Source: Bacillota bacterium
Lineage (GTDB): Bacteria; Bacillota; UBA4882; UBA8346
Length of the DNA stretch: 6,229 bases
NCBI GenBank assembly: GCA_028282485.1
Contig: JANQHU010000166.1
Coordinates: 1 to 6,229, forward strand
Reading direction: 5' to 3'
Below are positions 1-5,852 of this stretch, one piece after another. Every line of letters starts with the position of its first letter. Positions within the stretch are counted from its first letter, which is position 1. The position numbers and the translations under genes are program-made. A model generated the notes under the pieces. It made no database searches. It was not told the DNA's origin and was given only the letters and a program-made list of their open reading frames with translations.

Positions 1-7
1 ATTTTTA

Positions 8-13
8 TATAAT
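8..13 (+). promoter_or_regulatory. Possible -10 element upstream of the DUF1292 gene
   Basis: A perfect TATAAT lies about 37 bases before the ATG of the first gene. The matching -35 would fall left of the window edge, so only half of the promoter can be seen. The region is very AT-rich, and TATAAT can arise by chance there. In related Bacillota this gene often follows other genes in an operon, so this may not be a working promoter. Confidence 0.3.
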
Positions 14-49
14 GTAAGTAAACAAAATTATTAAAAGGAGAGTTAAATT

Positions 50-376
50 ATGAGTGAACAAGAAACAAATTGGGTGATTTTGGTTGATGAAGAGGGCAAT
101 GAGCATCGGTTTAATCTATTAAACATCGTAGAGGTTAGTGACTCAAAATATGCGATTATGTTACCGGAAGAACAATCGGAAGCTATTGAAGAAGATGAAG
201 CGGTTATTTTCCGTATTGATACCGATAATGAGGGAGAAGAAATTTTAGTAGATATTGAAGATGATGAAGAGTTTGAACGAGTATGTAATTACTTAGATGA
301 ATTAGAGGGAGAAGATTTTGAGGGAGTGGAAGAAGTAGAAGAAGAGATTAATGTTGAAGATAAAGAAAAAGAGTAA
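50..376 (+). CDS. DUF1292 (YrzB-family) acidic protein
   Basis: A 108-residue soluble protein of the DUF1292/YrzB family, whose biochemical role is unknown. The N-terminal half (about residues 8-60) has the family pattern: 'LVDEEGNEHRFNLLNIVEV', then 'YAIMLPEE', then 'EAVIFRID' and 'EEILVDIEDDEEFERV'. The C-terminal part from about residue 55 on is almost entirely Asp/Glu, ending in an acidic, probably disordered tail, so the predicted pI is very low. It starts at ATG, 9 bases after an AAGGAG site at 35-40. In many Bacillota this gene sits after ireB (DUF965) and ruvX and just before mltG. The following gene here is mltG, which fits, and the usual partners would lie left of the window. No clear terminator follows; mltG has its own promoter in the 89-base gap. 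Family assignment is firm; function is unknown. Confidence 0.88.
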   Translation: MSEQETNWVILVDEEGNEHRFNLLNIVEVSDSKYAIMLPEEQSEAIEEDEAVIFRIDTDNEGEEILVDIEDDEEFERVCNYLDELEGEDFEGVEEVEEEINVEDKEKE

Positions 377-415
377 TTTATTATAGGAAATTATTTACTT
401 TAACAATTCTTTAAT

Positions 416-444
416 TTGTCAACCTTCGTTTTTTCTAGTATAAT
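416..444 (+). promoter_or_regulatory. Sigma-A-type promoter for mltG
   Basis: TTGTCA (416-421) and a perfect TATAAT (439-444) are separated by exactly 17 bases, the ideal spacing for the housekeeping sigma factor; the -35 differs from TTGACA at one base. Transcription should begin near 451, right at the Shine-Dalgarno sequence, giving a leader of only about 15 bases. Nothing else of note is seen in the gap between the two genes. Confidence 0.75.
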
Positions 445-450
445 TAGATT

Positions 451-461
451 AAGGAAGGTGA
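451..461 (+). promoter_or_regulatory. Ribosome binding site deciding the TTG start of mltG
   Basis: AAGGAAGGTGA carries two overlapping matches to the anti-Shine-Dalgarno sequence (AAGGA and AGGTGA). The distance suits the TTG at 466 better than the ATG at 472, which would be about 13 bases from the core GG. TTG is therefore preferred, though the two starts differ by only two residues. Confidence 0.65.
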
Positions 462-465
462 CAAG

Positions 466-1551
466 TTGATTATGTTGGCAATTAATGATAGTGATTTGGA
501 ATTAAACAAAGAAGGTTCGGCAGTGAGTTCAGATTTAGCTGTAAAAAAGGCTCTTATTAACCACCCTCATTTATGGGGGGTGGTTGTTATGTGTATTTTG
601 CTTTTGGGTGCGTTCTCCAGTTGGTATTATTGGTGGGCCATCTCTCCCGTAAATCAAGAGCTGAAGTTAAACCACCAAATTGAAATTATGCATGGGTTTT
701 CCTCACGGCAAATTGGTAATTTGTTAGAAAGAAAAGGCCTAATCAGAAGTGAATTGGTCTTTCAAGTATATCTGCGCCTTAATTTAGCGGGACGCTCCTT
801 AAAAAGTGGCCAATATCACCTAGATACCACCATGGGAGTGGGGGAGATAGTTGAGCGATTGACCAGAGGCAGTTATCAAGATATCAAAGTTACCATACCG
901 GAAGGATTGACGGTAACTCAAATTGCTCAGCTTTTGGCAAAGAAGGGTATAGTTAAAGAGGAACGTTTTTTAGCTGTTGCTAAGGATCGGCAATTTATCC
1001 GGAAAGAGTTAGGCCCGGAATTCGCTTTTTTTGATTCCTTGGAAGGTTATCTTTTTCCCGATACTTATTCTTTTTCAGTTAAGGCTAAGGAAGAAGAGAT
1101 AATTAAAATAATGTTAGCCCGGTTTACGGAGATTTTTATTAAAAATTTTGCGAGTATTCCTCAAAAAGAGTGGCCGCAGCTGATTACCATTGCTTCTTTA
1201 GTGGAAAAAGAAGCTAAACGGGCGGCCGAACGGGAGATTATTGCCGGAGTATTTTATAATCGCTTGCGAAAGAAGATTTTGCTGCAATCCTGTGCCACCG
1301 TCCAATATGCGTTGGGAGAACATAAAAAACGACTTACTTATCAGGATTTAAAAGTAGATTCTCCATATAATACTTATACTAACCAAGGATTACCGCCGGG
1401 ACCCATTGCCAACCCTGGTCTGGCTTCTTTAAAAGCGGCGGCTTTTCCGGCCCAGGTGAAGTATCTTTATTTTTTTGCTAAGCCGGATGGCTCTCATGTT
1501 TTTAGCAAGACCTACAGACAGCATTTAAATGCCCAAAGAAGAGTGAAGTAG
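466..1551 (+). CDS. mltG: Endolytic murein transglycosylase MltG (YceG-like)
   Basis: This membrane-anchored lytic transglycosylase cleaves nascent peptidoglycan glycan strands and is thought to set their length by terminating polymerisation. The 361 residues hold a short cytosolic N-terminus, one membrane segment (about 36-57) and an extracytoplasmic YceG domain. A LysM-like stretch lies near 144-162 ('IPEGLTVTQIAQLL'). Family motifs follow: LEGYLFPDTY (192-201), ASLVEKEA (243-250) with the glutamate expected to be catalytic, VFYNRL (262-267), LQSCATVQYALG (273-284), PPGPIANPG (310-318) and a C-terminal 'AKPDGSHVFSKTY'. The LQS-C-A-T form replaces the LQTDPT of E. coli; I believe it is a common clostridial variant. 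Length is normal and the gene looks intact. It has its own promoter, and an inverted repeat (559-585) lies inside the coding region just before the membrane segment. Confidence 0.96.
   Translation: MIMLAINDSDLELNKEGSAVSSDLAVKKALINHPHLWGVVVMCILLLGAFSSWYYWWAISPVNQELKLNHQIEIMHGFSSRQIGNLLERKGLIRSELVFQVYLRLNLAGRSLKSGQYHLDTTMGVGEIVERLTRGSYQDIKVTIPEGLTVTQIAQLLAKKGIVKEERFLAVAKDRQFIRKELGPEFAFFDSLEGYLFPDTYSFSVKAKEEEIIKIMLARFTEIFIKNFASIPQKEWPQLITIASLVEKEAKRAAEREIIAGVFYNRLRKKILLQSCATVQYALGEHKKRLTYQDLKVDSPYNTYTNQGLPPGPIANPGLASLKAAAFPAQVKYLYFFAKPDGSHVFSKTYRQHLNAQRRVK
559..585 (+). repeat. Inverted repeat (RNA hairpin) inside the 5' part of mltG
   Basis: AACCACCC (559-566) and GGGTGGTT (578-585) are perfect 8-base inverted arms; a G-U and a C-G pair can extend the stem inward to 10 pairs. 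It lies about 95 bases into mltG, in codons for residues 32-40, at the beginning of the membrane segment. No T-run follows directly, so it does not look like an intrinsic terminator. It may be a chance result of coding for NHPHLWGVVV or a translational pause element. Confidence 0.5.
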
Positions 1552-1592
1552 ACTGCTAAAAAATAAAAAAACTATTGGAAAAAACAGCTAGG

Positions 1593-1598
1593 TATAAT
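1593..1598 (+). promoter_or_regulatory. Possible -10 element upstream of the MBL-fold hydrolase
   Basis: A perfect TATAAT lies 25 bases before the TTG start, in the 72-base gap after mltG. I see no good -35: TTGGAA at 1575-1580 is only 12 bases away. The extended -10 TGn is incomplete (AGG precedes). A weak internal promoter is possible, but read-through from mltG is equally likely. Confidence 0.35.
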
Positions 1599-1623
1599 TT
1601 TTAAAAAGGAATGGAGCAGTGGA

Positions 1624-2367
1624 TTGCAAATAACATTATTAGGCACGGGCACCTCCCATGGGGTTCCAGTACCTGGTTGTAGCTGTAAAACTTGTTTGTC
1701 TCAAGACCAGCGGGATATTCGCTATCGCTGTGGGGCCTATATTTGGACAGAGGATACCGGAATCCTCATTGATACACCCCCGGAGTTTAGGTTACAGGCT
1801 TTAAAATACCAAATACCCCGCATTGATTTAGTACTAATGACTCATAATCATGCTGATCATGTTTCCGGCTTTGATGACTTAAGGCGTTATAATGAATTAC
1901 AAAAAGAAGCCATTCCTGTTTATGGTAACGGCCCCTGTTTGGCAGGAATTAAAGGGATGTTTCCTTATATTTTTGACGATGCGGCCCAAATTGGCGGAGG
2001 CAAACCTCAGGTTAATTTAATAGAGACTAAGGCCCCGTTTATTTATCAAGAAAAAATTACAATTATTCCCTTGGAAGTGCAACACGGTCGCTTAGCTGTT
2101 AATGGCTATCGGATCGGAAAGATGGCTTATGTAACAGATTGTAATTTCATTCCAAAAGAAAGCATGGAACTTTTAGAGGGCTTGGAGTTATTAATTTTGG
2201 GAGTGTTACGATTTAGAACCCATGCAACCCATTTTAATTTAGAAGCAGGCTTAAGAGTTATTCAGGAGTTAAAACCCCGTAGATCTCTTCTGACCCACAT
2301 CTGCCATGATTTTAAGTTTGCGGAGATGACTTCGTTTTTACCCCCCCGGGGTAGAGCTAGGCTATGA
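1624..2367 (+). CDS. MBL-fold metal-dependent hydrolase, PhnP-like (frameshifted near its 3' end)
   Basis: A metallo-beta-lactamase-fold hydrolase of the PhnP/COG1235 group, whose characterised member is a phosphoribosyl cyclic phosphodiesterase. No phosphonate genes are nearby, so the substrate here is unknown. Visible features are the N-terminal 'LLGTGTSHGVPVPGC' strand, a structural-zinc-type C19-x-C21-x2-C24, D50 in 'IDTPPEFR', the metal-binding H74-N-H76-A-D78-H79, H154 in 'VQHG', D172 in 'YVTDCN', 'HATHFN' (H200, H203) and 'LLTHICHD' (H225, H228). The start is a TTG, preceded by AAAGGA (1605-1610), and matches the family N-terminus exactly. As written the reading frame ends in the atypical tail PPRGRARL after a run of seven Cs (2341-2347). 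Dropping one C restores a conserved tail ending at 2392. The core is complete, so the protein may still be made; a sequencing error is quite possible. Confidence 0.88.
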   Translation: MQITLLGTGTSHGVPVPGCSCKTCLSQDQRDIRYRCGAYIWTEDTGILIDTPPEFRLQALKYQIPRIDLVLMTHNHADHVSGFDDLRRYNELQKEAIPVYGNGPCLAGIKGMFPYIFDDAAQIGGGKPQVNLIETKAPFIYQEKITIIPLEVQHGRLAVNGYRIGKMAYVTDCNFIPKESMELLEGLELLILGVLRFRTHATHFNLEAGLRVIQELKPRRSLLTHICHDFKFAEMTSFLPPRGRARL

Positions 2368-2392
2368 TGGACAAATAATCGAAGTGAGGTAA
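2341..2392 (+). other. Out-of-frame C-terminal tail of the MBL-fold hydrolase
   Basis: After the seven-C run (2341-2347) followed by four Gs, the frame in use hits TGA at 2365-2367. The neighbouring frame, reached by removing one C, reads FLPPGVELGYDGQIIEVR and stops at TAA 2390-2392. That tail closely resembles the usual family ending (LP-x-G-V-E-L-x-Y-D-G-x-x-I-E). The repaired protein would be 255 residues, and its stop would lie two bases before the hslO ATG, as expected for translational coupling. This is good evidence that the ancestral frame, and perhaps the true one, lacks one C. Confidence 0.8.
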
Positions 2393-2394
2393 TA

Positions 2395-3264
2395 ATGAAA
2401 GAACATCAAATGCGCGATCATTTAATTATAGCTACTGCTGCCGAGGATACAATTCGTTTGTACGCAGCCCTGACGACCCGAATTGTGGATACGGCCCGGC
2501 AGATCCATGATACTTGGCCGACGGCGACAGCAGCTTTTGGCAGAGCCCTTACCGCGACTTTACTAATGGGAGTAATGGCCGATAATCTGTCCCGTTTAAC
2601 AGTAAGTTTTGCTTGTGACGGTCCGGTGGAAAAGATTGTTTCTGTTTCCAATGAAAAAGGTACTGTAAAAGGTTATCTGGGTAATCCCCATGTGCATTTT
2701 GATTTAAATAGTCGAGGCAAACTGGATGTTAAAAGAGCAGTGGGATCAGGGCAGGTAATCGTAGTTAAAGACATTGGCTTAAAAGAACCCTATCAAGGGA
2801 TTACCCCGATTGTTAGTGGTGAAATCGGGGAGGATATTGCGCATTATTTTGTGAAATCAGAGCAGATTCCCTCGGCAGTTTCCCTGGGAGTACTGGTTAA
2901 TCCTAATTTAGAGGTAAAAGTAGCGGGAGGGTTTATTGTTCAGCTAATGCCGGGCCATGCTCCGGACGTTGCCGAGAATTTGGAGAAAAAGCTGGCCCGG
3001 ATGCCGTCCCTTACTAAAATGTTGGCGGCGGGAATGACTCCGGTGCATTTAATTAAGGATTTGGCGGAAGGTTTTGGTAATCTCAAGTTTCTGGATGAGT
3101 TAATTGTTAGTTATCAATGTGATTGTTCTTACGAACGCTTTCGTAGTTCTTTATTGACAATTAATCCCCAAGAGCGGGAAAGCCTTTTTGCCGAGCAGCA
3201 AAGTTTGGAAATTCGTTGTCACTTTTGTAATAAGCTCTATTATTACGAGCAGCATGAATTATAA
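2395..3264 (+). CDS. hslO: Hsp33 redox-regulated chaperonin
   Basis: Hsp33 is a cytosolic holdase chaperone that is switched on when oxidation releases zinc from four C-terminal cysteines, protecting unfolding proteins during oxidative stress. The 289 residues show the family N-terminus ('LIIATAAEDTIRLYAA'), GRALTA (49-54), 'CDGP' (74-77), 'KGYLGNPHV', GLKEPYQG (128-135), 'VSGEIGEDIAHYF', SEQIPSAV (155-162) and 'VAGGFIVQLMPG'. The zinc switch is intact: C242-x-C244 and C275-x2-C278, with 30 residues between the pairs, within the normal range. The 'EDG' I expect just before the second pair is replaced by 'EQQSLEIR', probably neutral variation. The ATG at 2395 has GAGG at 2386-2389, inside the end of the upstream gene's repaired frame; a second in-frame ATG at 2410 has no ribosome site of its own. 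Confidence 0.97.
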   Translation: MKEHQMRDHLIIATAAEDTIRLYAALTTRIVDTARQIHDTWPTATAAFGRALTATLLMGVMADNLSRLTVSFACDGPVEKIVSVSNEKGTVKGYLGNPHVHFDLNSRGKLDVKRAVGSGQVIVVKDIGLKEPYQGITPIVSGEIGEDIAHYFVKSEQIPSAVSLGVLVNPNLEVKVAGGFIVQLMPGHAPDVAENLEKKLARMPSLTKMLAAGMTPVHLIKDLAEGFGNLKFLDELIVSYQCDCSYERFRSSLLTINPQERESLFAEQQSLEIRCHFCNKLYYYEQHEL

Positions 3265-3294
3265 AATGCCAAAAAAACGGGAGGTTATGCGTAA

Positions 3295-3801
3295 ATGTGG
3301 CGGAAGCTATGTCCTAAAATTCAGGCTCAGTCCGTCTTTGAGTTGGATATCCCTCAGTTAAAACGTACAGGAATAAAGGGGGTTATTTTTGATCTAGATA
3401 ATACCCTCATTGAATGGAAAAGTGAGCAGTTGACCCCAGAAGTTATTGCGTTAATAGCTAGTTTTAAAAAAGAAGGCTTTCGGCTCTGTATTCTCTCCAA
3501 TGCTTTAGAAAACCGGGTGGAAAATGTAGCGAAATTTCTAGAGGTTCCTTATGTTTCCCGCGCCATTAAACCGCGCAAATCCTCCTTTCGAAAGGCTTTA
3601 GAGATTCTCGGCACCTCGCCGGAAGAGACAGCGGTGGTGGGAGATCAGCTATTTACGGATATTTTAGGGGGAAATCGTATGAAATTGTATACTATCTGGA
3701 CGACTCCTCTTAGTAAAACAGAGTTTTTAAGTACCAAAGCAATGCGAAAATTAGAAAAAATGGTAGTAAAAAGGTTTCGAAAGAAAGGAATTTTGCAGTG
3801 A
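3295..3801 (+). CDS. yqeG: YqeG family HAD IIIA-type phosphatase
   Basis: A 168-residue HAD-superfamily phosphatase of the YqeG type. Relatives include fungal Gep4 and plant phosphatidylglycerophosphate phosphatases, so a role in phosphatidylglycerol synthesis at the membrane is plausible but not shown here. The catalytic motifs are complete: motif I D33-L-D35-N-T37 (nucleophile and acid/base aspartates), motif II S68-N69, motif III K92-P93, and motif IV 'VVGDQLFTDI' with D117 and D122. The N-terminal 'LCPKIQAQSVFELD' is typical of the family, and the C-terminus is strongly basic. The ATG at 3295 lies 10 bases after GGGAGG (3279-3284). An earlier ATG at 3287 is only two bases from that site and opens a 24-codon dead-end frame. 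The stop overlaps the next start as GTGA, so yqeG and yqeH should be translationally coupled. Confidence 0.94.
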   Translation: MWRKLCPKIQAQSVFELDIPQLKRTGIKGVIFDLDNTLIEWKSEQLTPEVIALIASFKKEGFRLCILSNALENRVENVAKFLEVPYVSRAIKPRKSSFRKALEILGTSPEETAVVGDQLFTDILGGNRMKLYTIWTTPLSKTEFLSTKAMRKLEKMVVKRFRKKGILQ

Positions 3802-4898
3802 GTAAAGATTATTGTCGGGGTTGTGGTACCCCTTTACAATCGGTTGATCAAGCCGCCTCGGGTTATATTCCAGAAGCGGCTTTAATGCGAAAGGGTAGCT
3901 TAATTTGCAAACGTTGTTATGAGATTACCCATTATGGAAAAGCGACTCAAACTACTTTATCAGATCAAGTAATACGGGAAAAATTAAAAAAAGCTTCCAA
4001 TAATAGTGATTTATTATTGCTGGTAGCTGACTTTACTGATTTAACCGGAACTCTGCCCCTTTGGAAAGAAATTCTTCAGGAGAAGCCTTATATTTTGGCT
4101 CTCAATAAGAGTGATTTGATCCCTGAGCGCACTAAACCAGAAGAATTGCTTAAATATTTAAATGAGTATTTAGAGTCATTAGGATTTATGAAACCAAAGG
4201 TTCTCCACTTAGTTAGTGGTTTAAAAGGTAGGGGAATTGATGCTTTAAAAAAAGCTCTTTCTCCCTACAGCAGCATCACCATTATGGGAGCGGCTAATGT
4301 GGGGAAGTCCTCTTTAATCAAACAGTTATTAGCCGCGGAAGAAGCCCCTAAAGCCCTTCCCACCGTTTCCAAGTTTCCTGGCACTACTCAGGGTCTGAGT
4401 ACCTGGAAGATTTTCAACAAAAAAACAGTTTTAACGGATACCCCCGGCCTAACGCCGGGAAATCGAATGGGCGATTTATTCTGTTTGGATTGCGCTGCCT
4501 TACTCTTACCCGAGAAAAAAATGGGCCAAAAACTGTGGGGAATGAAGCCCCACAAGGCCTTGCTGGTAGGTGGAATTCTGGGGATCGAATCTTTGGCGGA
4601 TAGGGAAATAGTCTTAATTACTTTTTTATCTCAGAAATTACAACAACACCGCACCAGTGGGACTAGAGTACCGCAATTATTGGAAACTAGGCCGGAATTC
4701 ATCAAGCAGCTCTGTGGTCATTGTCAATCGCAAATTAAGTGGCAGACGGAAGTTGTTAGTTTAGCAGCCAATCAGGATTTGGGAATTGCAGGACTAGGTT
4801 GGTTCTCCCTAAGAGGAGAGTCGGCTAAACTCCAACTGACCCTCCCTCAAGGGGTTTATTATGAGATTCGGCCAGCCTTAATCGGTAAGAAAGATTGA
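3798..4898 (+). CDS. yqeH: Ribosome biogenesis GTPase YqeH (circularly permuted)
   Basis: YqeH is a GTPase needed for 30S ribosomal subunit assembly in Bacillota. This 366-residue protein has the N-terminal zinc finger C6-x2-C9 / C37-x2-C40. The G motifs follow in permuted order: G4 NKSD (103-106), G5 SGLKGRG (140-146, where the second position is usually Ala), G1 GAANVGKS (164-171), G2 within FPGTTQG (193-199) and G3 DTPG (214-217). The C-terminal domain carries 'HRTSGTRVPQL' and 'GIAGLGWFSLRG...LPQGVYYEIRPALI', the family's RNA-binding-type ending. The GTG start overlaps the yqeG stop by four bases, with AAAGGA at 3784-3789. Two more pairs, C229-L-D-C232 and C306-G-H-C309, could form an additional metal site. 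In B. subtilis aroE, yhbY and nadD follow; here a membrane protein does. Confidence 0.95.
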   Translation: MSKDYCRGCGTPLQSVDQAASGYIPEAALMRKGSLICKRCYEITHYGKATQTTLSDQVIREKLKKASNNSDLLLLVADFTDLTGTLPLWKEILQEKPYILALNKSDLIPERTKPEELLKYLNEYLESLGFMKPKVLHLVSGLKGRGIDALKKALSPYSSITIMGAANVGKSSLIKQLLAAEEAPKALPTVSKFPGTTQGLSTWKIFNKKTVLTDTPGLTPGNRMGDLFCLDCAALLLPEKKMGQKLWGMKPHKALLVGGILGIESLADREIVLITFLSQKLQQHRTSGTRVPQLLETRPEFIKQLCGHCQSQIKWQTEVVSLAANQDLGIAGLGWFSLRGESAKLQLTLPQGVYYEIRPALIGKKD

Positions 4899-4948
4899 AA
4901 AAATTCCAAAAGAGTAATGATCCCTTCGGGAGCCGCATAGGGTTTATG

Positions 4949-4954
4949 GGTGAT
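4949..4954 (+). promoter_or_regulatory. Ribosome binding site favouring the ATG at 4962
   Basis: GGTGAT matches six bases of the extended anti-Shine-Dalgarno complement and lies seven bases before ATG 4962. The alternative in-frame GTG at 4950 has only a weak AGGG (4939-4942) behind it, and the ATG at 4946 runs straight into a stop. Confidence 0.5.
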
Positions 4955-4961
4955 TATTAAA

Positions 4962-5537
4962 ATGGATATTTTTCAAAAATTAGTTTTGGTTATGGTGGGC
5001 GAGTTAATTTTAATCGGGTGGTTAATCTATGGTTTGAAAAAGGCTGGCTATGAGCTTGCCGAAGCGGCTACTTTGGTTTGGGAGGCTCTGTTAGGAAGAC
5101 AGCCTTTAGTGGCCGCTCCCAGCCGGAAATACTGGTTGAGTTTGCCTTTACTTAGTGGCCTTTGGTGGTTAACTATTGGGGCCGTGGTTGTTTATTGGCT
5201 TTTCACTAATGGCCCGCTCGGTAATCTCTTATTGGGAATTTTAATTCTGATTCATTTGGGGTGGGTAGTATTAATCCTGCAAAAATCAGGATATAACCGG
5301 GTTTTTAAGTTGAATGACCGGATTGGGTTTCTCTTTTATCAGGTGGCGGAAGAAACAGCGCTCAGTTATGCCTCCTTAGCCGAACTTGATTTAAGAAAAA
5401 AAGAGATTCTAGTCTTAGCCATCAAGCGGCAAGATAATTATTTAATCTTCCCTAAAGGGAGCGAGTCTTTTCTGCCTCAAGATCAGCTAATCATCTTTGG
5501 CGATATCGCGCGAGCCAAGGAAGAAGTCTTTCCGTAA
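4962..5537 (+). CDS. Membrane protein with C-terminal TrkA-C (RCK_C)-like domain
   Basis: I do not recognise a named gene. The 191 residues begin with a membrane segment (about 7-25) and a roughly 30-residue amphipathic stretch with charged residues. Two hydrophobic segments (about 59-81 and 87-106) follow, joined by a short uncharged turn. The positive charges after segments 1 and 3 ('LKKAGYE', 'LQKSGYNRVFK') place the middle loop and the C-terminus in the cytosol. Residues about 139-190 ('LAELDLRKKEILVLAIKRQDNYLIFPKGSESFLPQDQLIIFGDIARAKEEVF', key residues L139, R156, P164, G180) have the strand pattern of a TrkA-C/RCK_C domain. Such domains bind ions or c-di-AMP in potassium transport regulators. 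No RCK_N Rossmann fold and no pore motif are present, so it is not a complete channel or KtrA/TrkA protein. A GTG at 4950 would add four residues. It probably belongs to the yqeGH operon (63-base gap). Domain call moderate, function unknown. Confidence 0.75.
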   Translation: MDIFQKLVLVMVGELILIGWLIYGLKKAGYELAEAATLVWEALLGRQPLVAAPSRKYWLSLPLLSGLWWLTIGAVVVYWLFTNGPLGNLLLGILILIHLGWVVLILQKSGYNRVFKLNDRIGFLFYQVAEETALSYASLAELDLRKKEILVLAIKRQDNYLIFPKGSESFLPQDQLIIFGDIARAKEEVFP

Positions 5538-5553
5538 AAAGCTTATTTTTCGG
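5532..5553. terminator. Possible weak hairpin between convergent genes
   Basis: CCG (5532-5534) and AAAAA (5536-5540) can pair with TTTTT (5546-5550) and CGG (5551-5553), with a bulged T and a five-base GCTTA loop. It spans both stop codons, which are only five bases apart, so it is placed to serve both directions. The stem is mostly A-T, and no separate T-run follows on either strand, so termination would be weak at best. Confidence 0.3.
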
Positions 5554-5821
5554 GAAAAAGTTGCTTGATGATCTCACCAATTTCCCCATCAACTACTCGG
5601 TAACAGATTTCCAAGCCATTTCTTTTTCCTTCGATAATTCCGGCCGTTTTTAGTTTGGCAAGGTGTTGAGAAATGGTGGATTGGGGTAGCTCCAGGCATT
5701 TTTGAATATGGGTAACATTGCACTGGTTTTCCAGTAACCCTTTGACAATGCACAACCGATGAGGATGAGCGATTGCTTTCAATTTTGCGGCTTTGGTCTC
5801 GTATTTTGATAAATCCACCAT
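5543..5821 (-). CDS. ArsR/SmtB-family HTH transcriptional repressor
   Basis: A 92-residue winged helix-turn-helix regulator that should bind DNA as a dimer and release it on metal binding or thiol oxidation. The family pattern is clear: 'LKAIAHPHRLCIVKGL' (14-29), the recognition helix 'LPQSTISQHLAKLKTAGII' (45-63) and the wing 'EGKRNGLEICYRV' (64-76). Cysteines are at 24, 34, 42 and 73. The classic arsenic/cadmium CxC of helix 3 (ELCVCDL) is replaced by Q33-C-N-V-T-H-I39, so it is not an ordinary ArsR; C34 with another cysteine could be a redox or persulfide sensor (inference). The ATG has AAGGAG at 5832-5837 with a 10-base spacer. It follows the DsrE-like gene by 31 bases on the same strand, so the two are probably co-transcribed and self-regulated. 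The length is short but normal for the family. Confidence 0.9.
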   Translation of the reverse strand: MVDLSKYETKAAKLKAIAHPHRLCIVKGLLENQCNVTHIQKCLELPQSTISQHLAKLKTAGIIEGKRNGLEICYRVVDGEIGEIIKQLFPEK

Positions 5822-5852
5822 TTTTGTTTAACTCCTTGTTTTTAATTAATGA

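Noticed and set aside
377..465. Terminator or small RNA in the gap after the DUF1292 gene
   Set aside because: No GC-rich hairpin with a T-run was found; the gap is explained by the mltG promoter.
1552..1620. ACTGCT (1552-1557) and AGCAGT (1615-1620) as a long-range inverted repeat
   Set aside because: Six-base arms 57 bases apart are within chance expectation.
2418..2651. 77-residue open frame on the minus strand
   Set aside because: It lies wholly inside hslO, has no ribosome site or family resemblance, and is a shadow of the real gene.
3287..3361. ATG directly after GGGAGG, opening a 24-codon frame overlapping yqeG
   Set aside because: Only two bases separate it from the ribosome site, the product is not recognisable, and yqeG's own ATG has proper spacing.
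4921..4931. TCCC-TTC-GGGA mini-hairpin after yqeH as a terminator
   Set aside because: Only four pairs and no T-run; the downstream gene has no visible promoter of its own, so read-through is likely.
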